The notes under the pieces are model-generated. The model had not been told where the DNA came from. It made no database searches and was given only the letters and a program-made list of their open reading frames with translations. A program made the position numbers and the translations under genes. From the NCBI RefSeq assembly GCF_004331345.1, contig NZ_SJJZ01000001.1, forward strand, positions 1,240,001-1,304,000: a stretch of DNA of 64,000 nt, given 5' to 3'. Shown here one piece after another: positions 32,045-42,136 of this stretch (within the stretch, counting starts at the first letter, position 1; every line of letters begins with the position of its first letter). This DNA is from Kribbella soli. Its GTDB lineage: Bacteria; Actinomycetota; Actinomycetes; Propionibacteriales; Kribbellaceae.

Positions 32045-35000
32045 GACGATGCCGCCAGTACGAACGGCGCCGTGGCCGTGTCGGCCTTGCCCAGCTCTTC
32101 GGGTGGGCCCTCGAAGACGATCTTTCCGCCGTGCGGTCCGCCACCCGGGCCGAGTTCGATGATCCAGTCGCAGGTGGCGAGGACCATCGGGTCGTGCTCG
32201 ACCACCAAGACGGTGTTGCCTGCGTCGACGATCGCGTCGAGCGCCCGCAGAAGCACGCTGACGTCGGTGGCCTGCAGGCCGACGGTGGGCTCGTCGAGTA
32301 CGTAAAGGGTGCCTTCCTTGGTCGGACGGGCGAGCTCCTTGGCGAGTTTGAGTCGCTGCGCCTCACCACCAGAGAGGCTCCAACCAGGTTGGCGGACGAC
32401 GAGGTAGCCGAGGCCGAGCGCGAGGGCTGCGTCGCCGACGCGCCGTACGGCGTCGATGTCACCCCACTCGTCGACGAGCTCACCGATCGTCAGGGCTTCG
32501 ATGTCGAGGAGCGTCCGGTCTCGCTCGCGGAGGGCGGCGACCTCGCGGCGGTAGCCGGAACCGCCGCAGGCCTCGCAGGCCTGGGTCACCGACGGCAGGA
32601 ACGACATGCCCTGTTGCCACGTTCCTCTCCCGCCGCAGGCGTCGCAGCCGTAGGTCAGGTCCTTCATCGTGATGCCCTGCTCGCGGGCCACTTCACTCGC
32701 GGCGAACGACTTGCGGACAGCGTTGATGAGCCCGAGGAAGGTACCCGGTGACGCGATCTCCGCGCGGCCCTGGTCGGCGACGACTGTACGAGCAGGAGCG
32801 CCCGAAATGACCTGGTGCACCCCAGGTTCGACGCGGATGATGCCGCCGCCGGAGATGTTGGTCGCCGGTCGCGCCAGCCCGAGCGCGATCGTGTCGACGA
32901 CGAGCGAGGACTTCCCCGACCCGGACACACCGCACACGCCGACTCGCACGCCGAGCGGGACGCGTACGTCGAGGCCGCACAGGTTGTTCTCCCGCGCTCC
33001 CGTGACGTGCATCCACTCGGTTGGCACGCGGCGGTCGCGATGCGGGATCGCGATGCGCCCGTCGCGCACGGCTCGGGTGACCGACTCGGCGCTGTCGAGA
33101 TCGACGAGCCGGCCGCCCGCTCGCCCGGGACCGGGGCCGATCTCGATCAGGTCGTCGGCGGCACGAATGAGGGTGGCGTCATGTTCGACGGCGATGACGG
33201 TGTTGCCGGCGTCGCGCAGCTCGCTCAGGGTGCCGGCGAGCGCGTCCACCTCGGACGGATGCAGACCTCGGGACGGCTCGTCGAGGAGGACCGTCATACC
33301 GATGAGGCCGCCGCCGAGTACCGACGCCAGCTTGATCCGTTGTGCCTCACCCGCGGACAGCGTCCAGGTCGTCCGGTTCATCGTGAGGTAGCCGAGCCCG
33401 ACACGGCGCAGGAATCCGAGCCGGTACGACGCAACGGTACGGGCGTGCGCCGCGTGCGGATCGTCCGGCTCGTCCATCGACGCCAGTACGTCGTCGAGCT
33501 CGGCAAACGTGGCCGAGAACAGGTCGTTGCGGTCGCGACCCTCGATGCGAATCGCCATGTACGGGGCACGCAGCCGCTTGCCGCCGCACTCCCGGCACGG
33601 GAACGCCGTGGTCTCCAGGCCGCCCAGGTCGAGCCGGGCCCAGTGGTTCAGCCCGACCCAGGTCGAATCGCCGTACATGACCGCGTGCCGGACTTCGTCG
33701 CTCAGCTCCGACCACGGCGTGGTGTTCGGGTCGAACTCGTACCGCTCCGCGAAGGTCCGCATCACGTCATTGCTGCCGACCACCTCAGGACGGAACCACG
33801 CCAGGCCCCCGCCGAAGCAGCGGGCGAGTGGTGCGTCGGGTCGGACGATCGCGGCGAAGTCGAACTCCCGCTCAACGCCGACTCCCAGGCACTGCGGACA
33901 GACAGACGCGGGCGACCCCATCAGATGACGCGGCTCGATCGGCACCGCGCTCGTCGCGCAGTCACCGCAGACCCACACTGCTTCCGACGTCGGTGCGGAC
34001 CGGTGAACGTTGTCGCCACCGCACTCAAGGCATGAACGCACACCGGCGCGCGCCAGGACGAGGGAGATGAGACGGTCGAGGTCGCTCGACCGCCCGACGG
34101 TCGTCTGGGCGGCATCCCAGCGCCCGGGCCCACCCGGTGGGAAGGTCGTGCCCGAAGCATCGATGCTGATCGTCGGGCCCAACCCGGTGAGCGAGTCGAC
34201 CGGAGCTTCCGGCCCTTCCCGCACCGATTGTCTCTCGTAGACCGACAGACACTCGAGCAGCCGCCGGTCGGCCTCCGCCGCGAGTACGTCGCCGACCAAT
34301 GACGACTTGCCCGAGCCCGAGACGCCGGTCACGACCGTGAACCGGTCTTTCGCGAACTGGACGTCGATCCCTTGCAAGTTGTGGGCCCGGGCGCCCCGCA
34401 CCCGGATGACCTCGCTCGAACGCCGGTCGGCGCGCGGCTTGGCGCGGGGCGTCACCCTCGGCCGCTGCTCGGCAACGGCGGGGCCGCAGTGCTGCAGGCG
34501 TCCGCCATCGGGGCCACCACCCGGGCCGAGCTCGATGCGCCAGTCGGCGGCAGCGATCACGTCCGCCTGGTGTTCGACGACGACCACAGTGCAACCGTCG
34601 GCCGTCAGTTTGTCGAGCACAGTGAGGAGTCGGTCCAGGTCGCCAGGGTGAAGCCCGGTGGTGGGCTCGTCGAGCAGCACGAGATTGCCGGCCTTCGCCT
34701 TCGTCACCTCGCGGGCGAGACGAACGCGTTGCGCTTCACCACCGGAGAGACTGGGCGACGGTTGCCCAAGCGTGACGTAGCCGAGCCCGACCTCCTGCAG
34801 GGTCCGAAGGATGCGCGTCACCGCTGGGTGCTCGGCGAACAACGCGTCGGCCTCGTCAACGCTCAACTCCAACACGTCAGCGATCGACCTGCCTTCCCAG
34901 GTCGCCTCGAGGACTTCGGGCCGGTACCGGCGGCCTTCGCAGATCTCGCACGGCACCCAGATCGGCGCCCACTCCCTGAGGCTGATGGCGACCGCACCCA

Positions 35001-36690
35001 TCCCCTCGCACTCCGGGCACGCGCCTTCGCCACGGTTGAACGTGAACTCGGACGCGGACCGCCCGGTCTCCTGCGCGAACACGTCGCGGATCCGATCGAA
35101 CGCCTTCGTGTACGTCGCCGGGTTCGACCGCGGGTTGTTGCCCAGCGGTTTCTGATCGACGGCGATCGCGCGCAGCGCAGGCGCGTCGACGGTCGAGCAA
35201 CCAACCGGCGCGCCGGCTCGGATCGACGCCAGCAACACGTCGCGAGCCAGCGTGGTCTTGCCTGCTCCCGACGGGCCGGTGATGACGCTCAGCGCCCCGA
35301 GCGGGATCTCGCAGTCGACGTCGCGCAGGTTGCGCAGGCCGGCGCCGGTGATGCCGATCCGCCGATCACCGATCTCACGGCCCGCGCGCCGGACCCGGGT
35401 CGGCGCCGAGAAGCCGCGACCGGAGGCGGTGCCGGCGCGCCACAGGTCGGCGGGTGTCCCTTGGAAGACGAGTTCGCCACCGCCGCGACCGCCGGCCGGG
35501 CCGATCTCGACGACATCGTCCGCCAGCGCGATCGCCGTACGGTCGTGCTCCACCATCAGCACCGGGCCCGGCAACGATGCCATTGCCTCGAGCAACGGTT
35601 TGAGATCGGTGTGATGCAGCCCGATGGTCGGCTCGTCGAGGACGTGCAGCAGATCCTCGAGCCGGCCGCCGAGTACGACCGCGAGCCGGGTCCGTTGCGC
35701 CTCACCCCGCGACAGCGTCGGCATCGGTCGGTCGAGGGTGAGATGACCGAGCCCGAGCGTGACCAGCGGCCGCAGTCGCCGCAGCAACTCGTCCTGAACG
35801 CGTACGGCGCGGGGGCCGATCGCCAACTGGTCGACGAACTCGAGGACCTCGCGTACCGAGCGGGCGAGTAACTCGGTGAGGGCGACCCCGGCGATGCGAT
35901 GCGACGACGTGTCGATCGCAGCGTCGCGGAACGCCGACGGCTCCAACGGCCGGACCCAGTCCGAGCAGCGCGGACAGATCGGCGCCCGCAACACCGGCGT
36001 ACCACCGAGACGAACCTCGTGGGAGCCCAACGCGTCGGCACGCTCGAGGATGCCTCGAACCTCCGCCGCGGACGCGCCCGCCCGCACAGTGGCGACGCGT
36101 ACGACGACATCGTGCGGGATCATCGGGTCGAGCCGAGGCACGCTGCTCTTCGCGGCCCACGGACGCCCATCGATCGTGACCGTGGCGAACTGGCCACGCA
36201 GGCCGGCGAGGAGTCGCGCGTGACTTCCGTTGAGTTGGCGGACGACCGCCACTTCCACCGGAAGGTGACCCTCGGCGGCGAGCAGGTCCAGAGCAATCGC
36301 GAGTCGTTCTTCGCGCGACACCGCGCGTACCGGCACCTGGCACCGCGGGCAGGCGACATCTGCGAATCGCGCGTACAGAATGCGGAGGAACGGGTGCAGG
36401 CCGACAGACGTCGCGACTGTCGAGGCGGGGTTGACGTTCAGTACGTTCTGAGCGATCGCCACCGCCGGACCCAGGCCGTCGATGCTCCGCACCTGCGCGG
36501 CCGGCACGCGGGTCCCCGGACGTCCCAGTCCCAGCGACTCGACGAACCGGCGCCGCGCCTCGGTGTAGACCACGTCGAACGCGAGCGACGATTTCCCCGA
36601 GCCGGACACACCGACGATTGCGGTCAGGCCGGGTCCGAACGTGACATCGACGTCCCGCAGGTTGTGCTCCGCGGCACCGCGAACCCTCAT
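32041..36690 (-). CDS. double-length UvrA homologue with four ABC ATPase modules
   Basis: A protein of 1549 residues, about 1.6 times a standard UvrA. Four Walker A motifs are present: GVSGSGKSS (about 27), GPSGAGKTT (about 470), GVSGSGKSS (about 790) and GVSGSGKSS (about 1255). Four signature motifs match them ([32 protein letters not shown]). Zinc-finger cysteine sets occur in both halves ([42 protein letters not shown]). It reads as two UvrA-like units in tandem, as in Chlamydia UvrA. UvrA2-class proteins also give resistance to DNA-binding antibiotics. Coupled to the kinase-fold gene upstream and the toroid gene downstream. Confidence 0.88.
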   Translation of the reverse strand: MRVRGAAEHNLRDVDVTFGPGLTAIVGVSGSGKSSLAFDVVYTEARRRFVESLGLGRPGTRVPAAQVRSIDGLGPAVAIAQNVLNVNPASTVATSVGLHPFLRILYARFADVACPRCQVPVRAVSREERLAIALDLLAAEGHLPVEVAVVRQLNGSHARLLAGLRGQFATVTIDGRPWAAKSSVPRLDPMIPHDVVVRVATVRAGASAAEVRGILERADALGSHEVRLGGTPVLRAPICPRCSDWVRPLEPSAFRDAAIDTSSHRIAGVALTELLARSVREVLEFVDQLAIGPRAVRVQDELLRRLRPLVTLGLGHLTLDRPMPTLSRGEAQRTRLAVVLGGRLEDLLHVLDEPTIGLHHTDLKPLLEAMASLPGPVLMVEHDRTAIALADDVVEIGPAGGRGGGELVFQGTPADLWRAGTASGRGFSAPTRVRRAGREIGDRRIGITGAGLRNLRDVDCEIPLGALSVITGPSGAGKTTLARDVLLASIRAGAPVGCSTVDAPALRAIAVDQKPLGNNPRSNPATYTKAFDRIRDVFAQETGRSASEFTFNRGEGACPECEGMGAVAISLREWAPIWVPCEICEGRRYRPEVLEATWEGRSIADVLELSVDEADALFAEHPAVTRILRTLQEVGLGYVTLGQPSPSLSGGEAQRVRLAREVTKAKAGNLVLLDEPTTGLHPGDLDRLLTVLDKLTADGCTVVVVEHQADVIAAADWRIELGPGGGPDGGRLQHCGPAVAEQRPRVTPRAKPRADRRSSEVIRVRGARAHNLQGIDVQFAKDRFTVVTGVSGSGKSSLVGDVLAAEADRRLLECLSVYERQSVREGPEAPVDSLTGLGPTISIDASGTTFPPGGPGRWDAAQTTVGRSSDLDRLISLVLARAGVRSCLECGGDNVHRSAPTSEAVWVCGDCATSAVPIEPRHLMGSPASVCPQCLGVGVEREFDFAAIVRPDAPLARCFGGGLAWFRPEVVGSNDVMRTFAERYEFDPNTTPWSELSDEVRHAVMYGDSTWVGLNHWARLDLGGLETTAFPCRECGGKRLRAPYMAIRIEGRDRNDLFSATFAELDDVLASMDEPDDPHAAHARTVASYRLGFLRRVGLGYLTMNRTTWTLSAGEAQRIKLASVLGGGLIGMTVLLDEPSRGLHPSEVDALAGTLSELRDAGNTVIAVEHDATLIRAADDLIEIGPGPGRAGGRLVDLDSAESVTRAVRDGRIAIPHRDRRVPTEWMHVTGARENNLCGLDVRVPLGVRVGVCGVSGSGKSSLVVDTIALGLARPATNISGGGIIRVEPGVHQVISGAPARTVVADQGRAEIASPGTFLGLINAVRKSFAASEVAREQGITMKDLTYGCDACGGRGTWQQGMSFLPSVTQACEACGGSGYRREVAALRERDRTLLDIEALTIGELVDEWGDIDAVRRVGDAALALGLGYLVVRQPGWSLSGGEAQRLKLAKELARPTKEGTLYVLDEPTVGLQATDVSVLLRALDAIVDAGNTVLVVEHDPMVLATCDWIIELGPGGGPHGGKIVFEGPPEELGKADTATAPFVLAASS

Positions 36691-37766
36691 GACCGGCGGA
36701 ACGCGGCTCGGGTCGCGGCCGCGGTGGAGCGGTAGTACTCCGGTGGCTCGATGAAGCTCCATTCGTCGAACGTCACGCCGTTGGTGAGCGCGCGCCGGTA
36801 GCTGAAGCAGACGAGGTACAGCGTCCGGACGTACATGACTGCCTCGAGTCGATCGAGCTCCTCGTCGGTCGGCTCGACATGGCGGCGGTACGCGTTGACG
36901 GCCGCGTCGACGCACTCCTCGTTGGTGAGTCTCGTCGGAGACCAGTCCCCGGTTCCCCAGATGAGGTAGGCGAAGTCGGCGAGGCGCGGTCCGCGTCCGG
37001 ACGCCTTCCAGTTGATTGCCACCGGCCCCTGATCGCCGATCAGCGCATGATCGGGGGCGTGCAGGAGGTTGCCGTGGAGCAGACCCTCGGGAAGGCCGTG
37101 ACCGTCGTCGGCCGAACGCACCTGGTCCCGGAGGCGCTCGAATCGCTCGCGATCGGCCGCGGCAACCTTCGTGTCGACTGCGTCGAGAAAGGCCAGGCCG
37201 GCCAGCAGGTCTTGCCGCGGCGCGCCTTCGCGGCTGGGATCCTCACCACTCGCCCCACCGGCGCGGCTGACGGACTCGTCGAGCGGTAGTGCGTGCAGCC
37301 GTCCGAGCAGATCACCCATGATCGCGAACTTCTCGGCACCACCGGGAAGGTGGTCGCCTTCGACGAACCGGGTCACGAGGACCGTGCTCCCGTCGAAGTC
37401 GGACACCGCGTCGTCGACCGCGAGACGCTCCGCCGGGAAGTCGTGCCGCTCCAGGAATCGCAGGATCGCGGCATCGCCCTCGACGCTGGCCCGCGGACGG
37501 GCCGGAGGGAACGCCCGCGCGATCCACGGGTCGCCGTCGTTCCGGTCGATGCGGAACACGTAGGTCTTGTGCACACTGACCTTCGTCGCCGCGACCGGAT
37601 CGATGCCGTAGCGGTCCCGAAGATGGGCGAGGAGCCGCTCGGCCACGGGCTCGTGGTGCATGCGGGAACCGAGCCCCTCGAGATCGGTCAGCGCCTCGGT
37701 GTAGCGCTGCCCCGTCGCCGCGGCGTGACGCCGTACGACCTTCTTGAAGTTGCTGTCCCTGGTCAT
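36687..37766 (-). CDS. APH-fold pseudokinase candidate
   Basis: A protein of 359 residues with the APH/choline-kinase fold, but both catalytic positions are changed: the HGD motif reads LLHGNLLHAPD (Asn for the catalytic Asp) and the following metal-binding IDW reads VAINWKAS (Asn for Asp). The codons are unambiguous (GGC AAC, ATC AAC). The neighbouring fold remains (LADFAYLIWG). The N-terminal 40 residues (SNFKKVVRRHAAATGQRY) are a short helical segment. It is probably a binding or scaffolding protein, not a phosphotransferase. The ATG at 37766 has GGAGGAGG 6 nt upstream. It leads the operon with the double UvrA. The 37,767-37,945 gap upstream shows nothing definite. Confidence 0.75.
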   Translation of the reverse strand: MTRDSNFKKVVRRHAAATGQRYTEALTDLEGLGSRMHHEPVAERLLAHLRDRYGIDPVAATKVSVHKTYVFRIDRNDGDPWIARAFPPARPRASVEGDAAILRFLERHDFPAERLAVDDAVSDFDGSTVLVTRFVEGDHLPGGAEKFAIMGDLLGRLHALPLDESVSRAGGASGEDPSREGAPRQDLLAGLAFLDAVDTKVAAADRERFERLRDQVRSADDGHGLPEGLLHGNLLHAPDHALIGDQGPVAINWKASGRGPRLADFAYLIWGTGDWSPTRLTNEECVDAAVNAYRRHVEPTDEELDRLEAVMYVRTLYLVCFSYRRALTNGVTFDEWSFIEPPEYYRSTAAATRAAFRRS

Positions 37767-37945
37767 GACAAGCCTCCTCCGACACCCTCGTCCCCAGCGA
37801 CGCGGTGTTGAGAGATGGCCTGCAGACATCGACGACCGAGAGGGCAAATCCCCTTCGCCACTGGAACTCCGGCTGGGCGGACGTTCCACAGCTCGGCGAC
37901 CGGTCGACGCCGTCCCGCCAATCTCCCCGACCACCAACACCGTTG

Positions 37946-39154
37946 TCAAGCAGGGTCGAGGGGGAGGGTGACGGTGACCTGGAGGCCGCCGCCTTCTCGG
38001 GGCAGGGCGGTTACGGTGCCGGCGTGGGCCTCGGTGACCGAGCGGACGATGGACAGCCCCAGGCCGGCGCCTTTGGCGCTGACCAGGCGTTCCGCGCCCA
38101 GGCGGTAGAAGGGTTTGAAGAGAGACTCGACTTCGTACGGCGGGATTTCCGGGCCGGTGTTCGTGACCACGATCTGCACACAATCGTCGGCTGTTTTGCT
38201 GATCACCCGGACCCACCGCTCACCTGACGGCAGGTTGTGGCGGATGCCGTTCTCGACCAGGTTGTGCACCAGGCGTTCCAGCAACAACGCGTCGCCGCGG
38301 GTGGGTGCCTCGCCGGGGCCGCGGATCAGCTCGACGCCGACCGCAGCGGCTTCCGTGGCGAGCTGGGCAGTCACGTGGGCCACCACGTCCGCGAGGTTCA
38401 CCGGGTAGACCGCCGTCAGCTGTTTCTCCGAGTCGGCCAGGATCAACAGCCCTTCGATCAGCTGCTCGTGCCGCGTGTTGATCGTCAGCAGGCTCTCGCC
38501 CAGTTCCTTCACATCCGCGGACGCCGTACGTCGATGCATCGCGACTTCGACCAACGCTCGGCCGAGCGTCAACGGCGTACGCAGCTCGTGGGAGGCGTTG
38601 GCGACGAATCGGCGTTGGCCGTCGAAGGAATGGTCCAGGCGCTCGACCATCGTGTCGAACGCGTCCGCCAGGTTCTTCACCTCGTCGTCGGGACCCTTCA
38701 ACGCGATCCGCTCGTGCAACGCGGACGGTGTCAGAGCGATCCGCCTCGCCGTGTCGGTGACGCGATGCAGGGGCGCCAGCACCCGTCCCGCCACCAACCA
38801 CCCGAACCCCGCCGCCAACCCACCCACCAGGACCAGCGCGACGCTCCCTTGCGTCAGCAGCGACTTGATCGCGGCTTGCCGGACCTGCTCGCGCTGCTCG
38901 TCCATCACCCGTTCCGCGTCTGAGCCCGTCAGCAGAGCACCGTCCTTGTTCAGCACGTACGCCTGGTCAGGTCGCGGCGGCGTACTGGCAGTGCCTGACG
39001 GACTCAGGTACGTCCCCTTCACGATCACCTGGTACTTCTGACCCAGGTTCGCGGTGAACAAGGCATACGTCACCCCGAGCAGCACCACGCCGGCGACCAT
39101 GAACAGGCCGCCGTACAGCAGCGTCAGCCGTCCTCGTAGCGTCAGCCGCCTCAC
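37946..39154 (-). CDS. two-component sensor histidine kinase
   Basis: A protein of 402 residues. Two membrane helices (about 10-35 and 118-142) bracket an extracellular loop of about 80 residues; a HAMP segment follows (RVLAPLHRVTDTARRIALTP). The H-box is VANASHELRTPL (about residue 185). The ATPase carries ERLVHNLVENGIRHN (N), VTNTGPEIP (G1) and KGAGLGLSIV (G2). The GTG at 39154 overlaps the response-regulator stop (GTGA). The pair is divergent from a MacAB-like exporter it presumably controls; the stimulus may be a membrane-active compound (inference). Confidence 0.92.
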   Translation of the reverse strand: MRRLTLRGRLTLLYGGLFMVAGVVLLGVTYALFTANLGQKYQVIVKGTYLSPSGTASTPPRPDQAYVLNKDGALLTGSDAERVMDEQREQVRQAAIKSLLTQGSVALVLVGGLAAGFGWLVAGRVLAPLHRVTDTARRIALTPSALHERIALKGPDDEVKNLADAFDTMVERLDHSFDGQRRFVANASHELRTPLTLGRALVEVAMHRRTASADVKELGESLLTINTRHEQLIEGLLILADSEKQLTAVYPVNLADVVAHVTAQLATEAAAVGVELIRGPGEAPTRGDALLLERLVHNLVENGIRHNLPSGERWVRVISKTADDCVQIVVTNTGPEIPPYEVESLFKPFYRLGAERLVSAKGAGLGLSIVRSVTEAHAGTVTALPREGGGLQVTVTLPLDPA

Positions 39155-39816
39155 GGGATGCGGTATCCAACGCCGGTGACGGTCTCGACCAGTCCCGGCT
39201 CGCCCAGTTTCCGGCGCAGTTTCAGGATCGTCAGCCGGACCGCTCCGGTGAACGGGTCCACGTGCTCGTCCCATGCCTTCTCCAGCAGTTGTTCGGCCGA
39301 CACGGTCGCGCCGTCGGCTCGCAGCAGCTCCACGAGTACGGCGAATTCCTTCTTCGACAACGGCACGTACCGGCCGTCGCGGAAAACCTCGTGCCGCGCC
39401 GGGTCCAGCGTGACGCCGGCGCGTCGCAGTACGGGCGGATCGGCCGGCCGGCTGCGTCGCCCCAGCGCCAGTACTCGCGCGGCCAGTTCGGCGAACGCGA
39501 ACGGCTTGGTCAGGTAGTCGTCCGCGCCTAGTCCGAGGCCCTCGACGCGGTCGGTCACGGCAGCTGCCGCGGTCAGCATCAGCACCCGCGTGGCAGATCC
39601 GGAAGCCACCAACTGGCGGCACACCTCGTCCCCGTGGACGACCGGAATGTCGCGATCCAGCACGAGTACGTCGTACGCGTTCACCGACAACCGTTCCAGC
39701 GCCGCGCCGCCGTCACCGGCCACGTCGACGGCATGTGAGTCGTCGCGCAGCCATTCCGCGATCGCTGCCGCCAGCAACGGCTCGTCCTCGACCACCAGTA
39801 CCCGCACGCACCCCAT
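39151..39816 (-). CDS. OmpR-family response regulator
   Basis: A protein of 221 residues. The receiver domain has VVEDEP, the phospho-acceptor VLVLDRD (Asp about 54) and DDYLTKPF (Lys about 104). The C-terminal winged helix runs LTILKLRRKLGEPGLVETV to the end with GVGYRIP. The start is ATG 39816 (GTG 39807 is also possible). It is cotranscribed with the sensor kinase. OmpR-type regulators bind paired direct repeats 10-11 bp apart, and exactly such repeats lie in the adjacent intergenic region. Confidence 0.93.
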   Translation of the reverse strand: MGCVRVLVVEDEPLLAAAIAEWLRDDSHAVDVAGDGGAALERLSVNAYDVLVLDRDIPVVHGDEVCRQLVASGSATRVLMLTAAAAVTDRVEGLGLGADDYLTKPFAFAELAARVLALGRRSRPADPPVLRRAGVTLDPARHEVFRDGRYVPLSKKEFAVLVELLRADGATVSAEQLLEKAWDEHVDPFTGAVRLTILKLRRKLGEPGLVETVTGVGYRIP

Positions 39817-39832
39817 GATCCCCGACGTTCCT

Positions 39833-39898
39833 GTTTCCGCCGCGTTTCCGCACTCGGAAACGGTCCGGAAACGGCCGACCGAGAAAGGTTTCCGGAAA
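39833..39898. promoter_or_regulatory. 11-bp-phased repeats, probable response-regulator operator
   Basis: GTTTCCG occurs at 39833-39839 and 39844-39850, exactly 11 bp apart. Its reverse complement, CGGAAAC, occurs at 39855-39861 and 39866-39872, again 11 bp apart, and a palindrome TTTCCGGAAA at 39889-39898 follows. The cluster fills the gap between the divergent response regulator and exporter genes. Confidence 0.7.
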
Positions 39899-39912
39899 CG
39901 AGAGGAGCACCG

Positions 39913-40422
39913 ATGCGCAACACCATCCTGGCCGTTTCCGTTCTGGTCGCCGGCCTGATTTTGACCGGCTGCGGAGCCGACGAGCCCGATGCCCAGGTCG
40001 CCTCCGGGAGCGGAGGACCGCAGTCCACGGCGCCGAGCAGTGCGCCGGCCAGCCTCAGCCAGGACGAGATGGCGGTCAAGTTCACCCAGTGCTTGCGGGA
40101 GAACGGCCTGAACGTCCCGGACCCGGAACCCGGCAAGGGGCCGATGCTGAAGTTCGACAAGAGCTCCGGAGTCACGCAGGAGCAGGTCCAGAAGGCCATG
40201 GAGGCGTGCCAGCAGTACAACCCGCAGGCCCAGGGCAGCGCCAACCCGCAGCAGGCGGAAAACGGCAGAAAGTACGCCGAGTGCATGCGGAAAAACGGCG
40301 TCGAGAAGTTTCCGGACCCGAAGCCGGACCAGCGCGGCATCATGATCGGCCCCGGCGTCGCGGACGATCCTGACTTCAAGAAAGCGCAGGACGCCTGCCA
40401 GAGCATTCTGGCGGCACGCTGA
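39913..40422 (+). CDS. secreted lipoprotein of the exporter operon
   Basis: A protein of 169 residues. The signal sequence ends in the lipobox LTGC (Cys about 20), then a Ser/Pro/Ala linker. The mature domain holds two similar segments, [18 protein letters not shown] and [17 protein letters not shown], each a C(L/M)R-NG-PDP unit, suggesting an internal duplication. AGAGGAG precedes the ATG. It heads a four-gene operon (lipoprotein, adaptor, ABC ATPase, permease); the next gene starts within its stop codon (TGATG). Its role is probably substrate binding or sensing outside the membrane. Confidence 0.75.
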   Translation: MRNTILAVSVLVAGLILTGCGADEPDAQVASGSGGPQSTAPSSAPASLSQDEMAVKFTQCLRENGLNVPDPEPGKGPMLKFDKSSGVTQEQVQKAMEACQQYNPQAQGSANPQQAENGRKYAECMRKNGVEKFPDPKPDQRGIMIGPGVADDPDFKKAQDACQSILAAR

Positions 40423-41474
40423 TGCGAAAGGCACTGACGGCTGTCGTCGTCCTGGCTGCTGGGGGCGCCGCGAGCGCGTTCCTGGTCAGCCGGGGCGACA
40501 CCAGCCAGGCCACGAATCAGGCCGCACAGGCCGTACCGATCAACACGACCAAGGTCACGCAGCAGACCTTGAAGGACACCGAGACCCAGGACGGCACACT
40601 CGGCTTCGGTACGTCGTCCTCCGCGGTCAACCGGGTCGCCGGCACAGTCACCGCCGTACCGGACAGCGGGCAGGAGCTGCGCCGCGGAAACACCGTGTAC
40701 AGCATCGACAACAAGCCGACCACATTGCTGTACGGCGCGCTCCCGGCGTACCGCAAGCTCGCGATCGGGACCGAGGGCACCGACGTCCTGCAGCTCGAGC
40801 AGAACCTGAAGGCGATGGGCTACACCGGGTTCACCGTGGACGACGAGTACACCGACGCGACCGCTGCTGCGGTCGAGGAGTGGCAGGAGGATCTCGGTCT
40901 GGACGAGACGGGCGTCGTCGAACTCGGCAGCGTCCTGTTCGCGCCCGGTCATCTGCGGGTGGACAGCGTGCAGGCCGAGGAGGGTTCACCGCTCGGCCCG
41001 AACCAGCCTGTACTCAGCTACACCGGCACCACCCGGGCCGTCACCGTCCAGCTCGACGCGGCGGACCAGCGGCTGGCCACGCTCAACGCGGCGGTCACGG
41101 TCGCACTCCCGGACGGAAAGTCGGTTCCCGGACAGATCCAGAAAGTTTCCACGGTGATCATTCCGGCGGAAGGCCCGGACAAGGATCCGGAAACCAAGGT
41201 CGAGGTGATCGTTGCCATCGCCAACCAAAAGGCGGTGACCGCGTGGTCGTCCGCGGCCGTCGACGTCACCTTCACGGCCTCCGAACGCAAGAACGTGCTG
41301 ACCGTTCCGGTCGCGGCCCTGGTCGCGCTCCGGGAGGGCGGCTTCGGCGTCGAGGTCACGGACGGTACGACGTCGCGGTACGTGCCGGTGAAGACCGGCC
41401 TGTTCGCAAGCGGCCAGGTCGAGATCAGCGGCACCGGCATCACGGCCGGCACCACCGTGGGGATTCCGAAGTGA
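40422..41474 (+). CDS. MacA-like membrane-fusion protein with peptidoglycan-binding domain
   Basis: A protein of 350 residues. The N-terminal helix ([16 protein letters not shown]) anchors it. A peptidoglycan-binding domain is visible at [41 protein letters not shown] (about residues 110-150), and beta-barrel/lipoyl-like segments follow ([32 protein letters not shown]). Such adaptors in Gram-positives join the MacB-like permease to the wall. It overlaps the ABC ATPase gene by GTGA. Confidence 0.8.
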   Translation: MRKALTAVVVLAAGGAASAFLVSRGDTSQATNQAAQAVPINTTKVTQQTLKDTETQDGTLGFGTSSSAVNRVAGTVTAVPDSGQELRRGNTVYSIDNKPTTLLYGALPAYRKLAIGTEGTDVLQLEQNLKAMGYTGFTVDDEYTDATAAAVEEWQEDLGLDETGVVELGSVLFAPGHLRVDSVQAEEGSPLGPNQPVLSYTGTTRAVTVQLDAADQRLATLNAAVTVALPDGKSVPGQIQKVSTVIIPAEGPDKDPETKVEVIVAIANQKAVTAWSSAAVDVTFTASERKNVLTVPVAALVALREGGFGVEVTDGTTSRYVPVKTGLFASGQVEISGTGITAGTTVGIPK

Positions 41475-42136
41475 TCGAGCTGACCGAGGTGACCAAGGTG
41501 TACGCGGGCGGCGTGAACGCGCTCGGCGGTGTCAGCCTGCGGATCGACTCCGGCGAGCTGGTTGCGATCGTGGGCCCGTCGGGATCCGGCAAGTCCACGA
41601 TGCTGAACGTCCTCGGCACCCTCGACCGCCCGACCTCCGGCACGGTCCGGATCGACCGGTACGACGTGGCACGGCTGTCCGACGCGGGACTGTCGGCGTT
41701 GCGCGCGACCCGGATCGGATTCGTGTTCCAGCAGTTCCACCTGGCATCCGGCGTACGGGCAGTCGACAACGTCGCCGACGGCCTGCTCTACTCCGGCCTC
41801 CGCCTGTCGGTACGCCGGAAGCGCGCGGCGGCTGCCCTGGAACGGGTCGGCCTCGCGCACCGCCTCGATCACGAGCCGCACGAGTTGTCCGGCGGCGAGC
41901 GGCAACGTGTAGCCGTTGCGCGGGCAGTCGCCGGCGAACCCGCCGTACTGCTGGCCGACGAGCCGACCGGGGCTCTGGATTCCGCATCGGGCGCAGGCGT
42001 GATGCAACTCCTCCGAGACCTGCACGCCGCCGGTACGACGGTCGTCGTGATCACGCACGACCGCGACATCGCAGCCGCCCTCCCCCGCCAGATCCGCATG
42101 CGCGACGGCGTCATCGTCGAGGAGGTACACACATGA
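41471..42136 (+). CDS. MacB/LolD-type ABC transporter ATP-binding protein
   Basis: A protein of 221 residues. Walker A GPSGSGKS (about 37), Q-loop FQQFHLASG, signature [14 protein letters not shown] and Walker [14 protein letters not shown], with the H-loop VVVITHD. Of the LolD/MacB class, typical for exporters of peptides, macrolides or lipoproteins. It starts at GTG 41471 and overlaps the permease gene by ATGA. The operon faces a two-component system, the common arrangement for bacitracin- or peptide-response exporters. Confidence 0.93.
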   Translation: MIELTEVTKVYAGGVNALGGVSLRIDSGELVAIVGPSGSGKSTMLNVLGTLDRPTSGTVRIDRYDVARLSDAGLSALRATRIGFVFQQFHLASGVRAVDNVADGLLYSGLRLSVRRKRAAAALERVGLAHRLDHEPHELSGGERQRVAVARAVAGEPAVLLADEPTGALDSASGAGVMQLLRDLHAAGTTVVVITHDRDIAAALPRQIRMRDGVIVEEVHT

